Assembly: GCA_910584745.1 (NCBI GenBank)
Contig: CAJUDG010000013.1
Span: 1-64,000, forward strand
DNA: 64,000 bases
DNA from: an uncultured Eubacteriales bacterium
GTDB taxonomy: Bacteria; Bacillota; Clostridia; Oscillospirales; Acutalibacteraceae
Direction of reading: 5' to 3'
The notes under the pieces were generated by a model, which ran no database searches, was not told where the DNA came from, and was given only the letters and a program-made list of their open reading frames with translations. The translations under genes were made by a program, and so were the position numbers. Shown here piece after piece: positions 62,492 to 64,000 of this stretch. Numbering within the stretch: position 1 is the first letter of the stretch; the number at the start of each line of letters is the position of its first letter.

Positions 62492-62528
62492 GATAATAGC
62501 CTTCCTTTCGATTATTGTACAGATTCTC

Positions 62529-62846
62529 TCAGATCTCAATAGAGCTGACCCGGATATCCTCCGGATACTGTTCCTCAAGCCCCTCCAGGTGCAGTTTAAG
62601 CCCCAGAAGCGCCGCCCGGCACCCCGGCCCGTCCTCCGGCGAGAGCCGCAGCAGCATGTCCCCCTCGCTGGCTTCCAGCTCCCTTGGGACCGCGCCCATC
62701 ACCTCGGTGATGGTGTTCGCCACAAGGTACGCCGCCGAGGACACCGCCGCGCACACTATGTCCGTGCCCGCTTCACCTCCGGCGTGGCCGGTGATGTGAA
62801 AGCCCAGCAGGCTGCCGGTATGGGTGAGGAAACCGGCCCGGATCAT
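62529..62846 (-). CDS. prp: Ribosomal-processing cysteine protease
   Basis: The 105-aa protein has the Prp catalytic pair: His 21 in HITGHAGG and Cys 32 in DIVCAAVSS. It cuts the L27 N-terminal extension encoded by the next gene. Its start overlaps the rplU stop by one base, and the order rplU-prp-rpmA is the standard one. Confidence 0.95.
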   Translation of the reverse strand: MIRAGFLTHTGSLLGFHITGHAGGEAGTDIVCAAVSSAAYLVANTITEVMGAVPRELEASEGDMLLRLSPEDGPGCRAALLGLKLHLEGLEEQYPEDIRVSSIEI

Positions 62847-63154
62847 TACGCCTTCACGGCCTCTATCTGTATCTTGGTATAGGGCTGGCGATGGCCCATC
62901 TTCCGCTTGGAGTTCTTCTTGGGCTTATAGGTGAAGACGGTTATCTTCTTCGCCTTGCCGGTCTTTACCACCTTGCCGGTGACAGTTGCCCCCTCGACAT
63001 AGGGCGCGCCCACCTTGGGCTCTCCCTCGCCGAACACGGCCACTACCGGGAACTCAACGGTGCTGTTCTCCTCTGCGTCCAGCTTCTCCACGTATATAAC
63101 GTCGCCGTACTGGACCTTGTACTGCTTCCCGCCTGTCTCGATCACTGCAAACAT
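62846..63154 (-). CDS. rplU: Ribosomal protein bL21
   Basis: The 102-aa protein is a full-length L21 (MFAVIETGGKQYKVQYGD at the start, KKNSKRKMGHRQPYTKIQI near the end). It is the first gene of the L21-Prp-L27 operon; AGGATAAG precedes ATG 63154. Confidence 0.97.
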   Translation of the reverse strand: MFAVIETGGKQYKVQYGDVIYVEKLDAEENSTVEFPVVAVFGEGEPKVGAPYVEGATVTGKVVKTGKAKKITVFTYKPKKNSKRKMGHRQPYTKIQIEAVKA

Positions 63155-63240
63155 TTCTTATCCTGCCTTTATCATAGTCTCGCTACTCCCGGGCGGGCGC
63201 CTATGGCGCCGCTTTAAAAGCCCGCAGTATGCGGCTCATA
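63155..63240 (-). promoter_or_regulatory. Possible L21 leader RNA
   Basis: The 86 bases before rplU can form GCCGC/GCGGC and GGCGCC/GGCGCC pairings. Firmicute rplU genes often have an autoregulatory L21 leader. I cannot confirm the consensus by eye. Confidence 0.4.
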
Positions 63241-63266
63241 TAATATAGCATGAAAACGCGGGAAAG

Positions 63267-63662
63267 TCAAGGAGTTTTTAAACCTTTAGAGAGCCTTTCC
63301 ACCTTATATTTCGCCTCGTCAAGGTCTTTACAGCCGTCGAGGATCATGCTTATCATCTCAATGATGGTCCCAAGCTGCTTGTCCGCCGCCATCTCCCTCC
63401 TCTCGGTCTCCGGCCTGTCGAAAAACACATCAGGTTTCGGCGTAAAGTCAAACAGCTCCCTGGGTTTTATCTTAAACACCTCGCACATTTTAAAGATAAG
63501 GTCCATGGAAACCCCCACGTTGCCAAGCTCTATGGCGCTGATATGGCTCCTCTCAATGTCCAGCATCTCGGCAAGCTGCAGCTGGGTCACTCGCAGAGCT
63601 TTTCGATAGTACACCACATTGAGCCCGAATTTTCTATACTGGTCCCTATATTGCTTTTTCAT
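63267..63662 (-). CDS. XRE-family HTH regulator
   Basis: The 131-aa protein has an HTH_3 domain near residues 12-66 (TQLQLAEMLDIERSHISAIE) and a helical C-terminal part likely for dimerization. AGGAGGTG precedes ATG 63662. It is divergent from the gene at 63824 and probably controls the shared region. Confidence 0.92.
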   Translation of the reverse strand: MKKQYRDQYRKFGLNVVYYRKALRVTQLQLAEMLDIERSHISAIELGNVGVSMDLIFKMCEVFKIKPRELFDFTPKPDVFFDRPETERREMAADKQLGTIIEMISMILDGCKDLDEAKYKVERLSKGLKTP

Positions 63663-63680
63663 CGCCGGAACACCTCCTAT

Positions 63681-63767
63681 ACCTAAGTTTATGGGTGTTC
63701 ACGCAAAGAATAAACTTATTCAAAACATCGTAATAATGTTGACACAGGTCATAAAGTGTGTTATCAT
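63681..63767. promoter_or_regulatory. Divergent promoter and operator region
   Basis: TTGACA (63739-63744) and TATCAT (63762-63767), 17 bases apart, drive the rightward gene. Upstream, TAAGTTTAT and ATAAACTTA form a 9-bp inverted repeat within 63681-63720, a candidate operator for the XRE protein. Confidence 0.65.
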
Positions 63768-63823
63768 ACTTACACAGCAGTGAAAAATTTGAAAAAATCA
63801 AGCGAAATCGGAGGGGTTTAGTT

Positions 63824-64000
63824 ATGGATGAGAATATCTTAGCGGTTGGGAAATCGGGGTATGTCAGAAAAATACTTGGGGGCATTTTGTTTATTCCCCT
63901 CATATTTTTCTACACCATGGGCTTTATCTTGTACGGCGCTGTCGATTTGTCCATGTTTATACCACTGTTTATTATCAGCCTTCCTCTTTTACTCATTATC
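63824..64000 (+). CDS. Membrane protein, 5' part only
   Basis: The first 59 codons are visible (start MDENILAVGKSGYVRKILGG), with hydrophobic segments at about 20-37 and 45-59. GGAGGGG precedes ATG 63824. The gene runs off the window. It may be the regulated target of the divergent XRE gene. Confidence 0.7.
   Translation, partial: MDENILAVGKSGYVRKILGGILFIPLIFFYTMGFILYGAVDLSMFIPLFIISLPLLLII

Noticed and set aside
1..64000. CRISPR arrays, rRNA genes and additional tRNAs
   Set aside because: No regularly spaced repeat series or rRNA sequence was seen. The two extra tRNA-Arg-like pieces lack the 5' half and are att scars.

Overview
ORGANISM. The window looks like a Gram-positive, low-outer-membrane Firmicute of class Clostridia, probably a high-GC gut Oscillospirales relative. 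The evidence is Prp with an N-terminally extended L27, mini-RNase III, YitT and TmcAL proteins, an SLH-domain S-layer-type protein, LplB/YtcP-type sugar permeases without their own ATPase, and Fst/Hol-Tox type I toxins. The host backbone is GC-rich; the islands at the left are visibly more AT-rich, above all the restriction operon at 10.6-20.3 kb. LAYOUT, LEFT (1-39 kb). A tRNA-Arg(CCG) gene at 10-86 is an attachment site. Its last 46 bases recur at 23780-23825 and 36048-36093, giving three stacked segments. Segment I (87-23779) is a largely intact integrative and mobilizable element: small accessory genes (DUF4160, P-loop kinase, metallo-hydrolase, HD hydrolase, APH-like kinase), a tyrosine integrase, a relaxase with a nested membrane gene, MobC, an oriT-like region, a RepA-like ATPase, a DUF6076 protein and a sigma factor. 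It then carries a type I restriction operon whose hsdS and hsdR are separated by three abortive-infection-type genes, followed by nucleotidyltransferases, a Phd/Doc pair and a topB relic. Segment II (23826-36047) starts with a deletion-made kinase/APH chimera and the last bases of an integrase gene. It then holds a GC-rich 11-kb carbohydrate locus (truncated AEC transporter, sugar ABC transporter, two DUF4038 glycosidase-like proteins, esterase-like protein, LacI regulator) and ends with an element right end. Segment III (from 36094) is a wreck of the same element family, with an IS5-type relic sitting between fused gene fragments. LAYOUT, RIGHT (39-64 kb). Ordinary host genes follow: MGMT-type alkyltransferase, MATE pump, GH35 beta-galactosidase, SLH protein, ABC-F ATPase behind a leader-peptide-like region, lipoproteins, acetate kinase, TmcAL, an rRNA methyltransferase, YitT, mini-RNase III, Obg, a five-gene insertion, then rpmA-prp-rplU, an XRE regulator and a divergent partial membrane protein. 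Between these lie three type I toxin-antitoxin loci that are too short for ordinary gene calling: one Hol-Tox-like (46.8-47.2 kb) and two paralogous Fst/par-like loci (49.3-49.65 and 51.28-51.59 kb). Each has a complete convergent pair of consensus promoters, and the two Fst-like loci also share a bidirectional terminator. HOW IT FITS. The tRNA site has been hit repeatedly by one family of mobilizable elements, leaving an intact defence-carrying copy next to decayed ones; the carbohydrate locus is now bracketed by two att sites. The most novel-looking features are the two Fst-like loci with their direct-repeat antisense architecture, the ABC-F leader with four alternating 7-bp dyad repeats, and the extended type I restriction operon.
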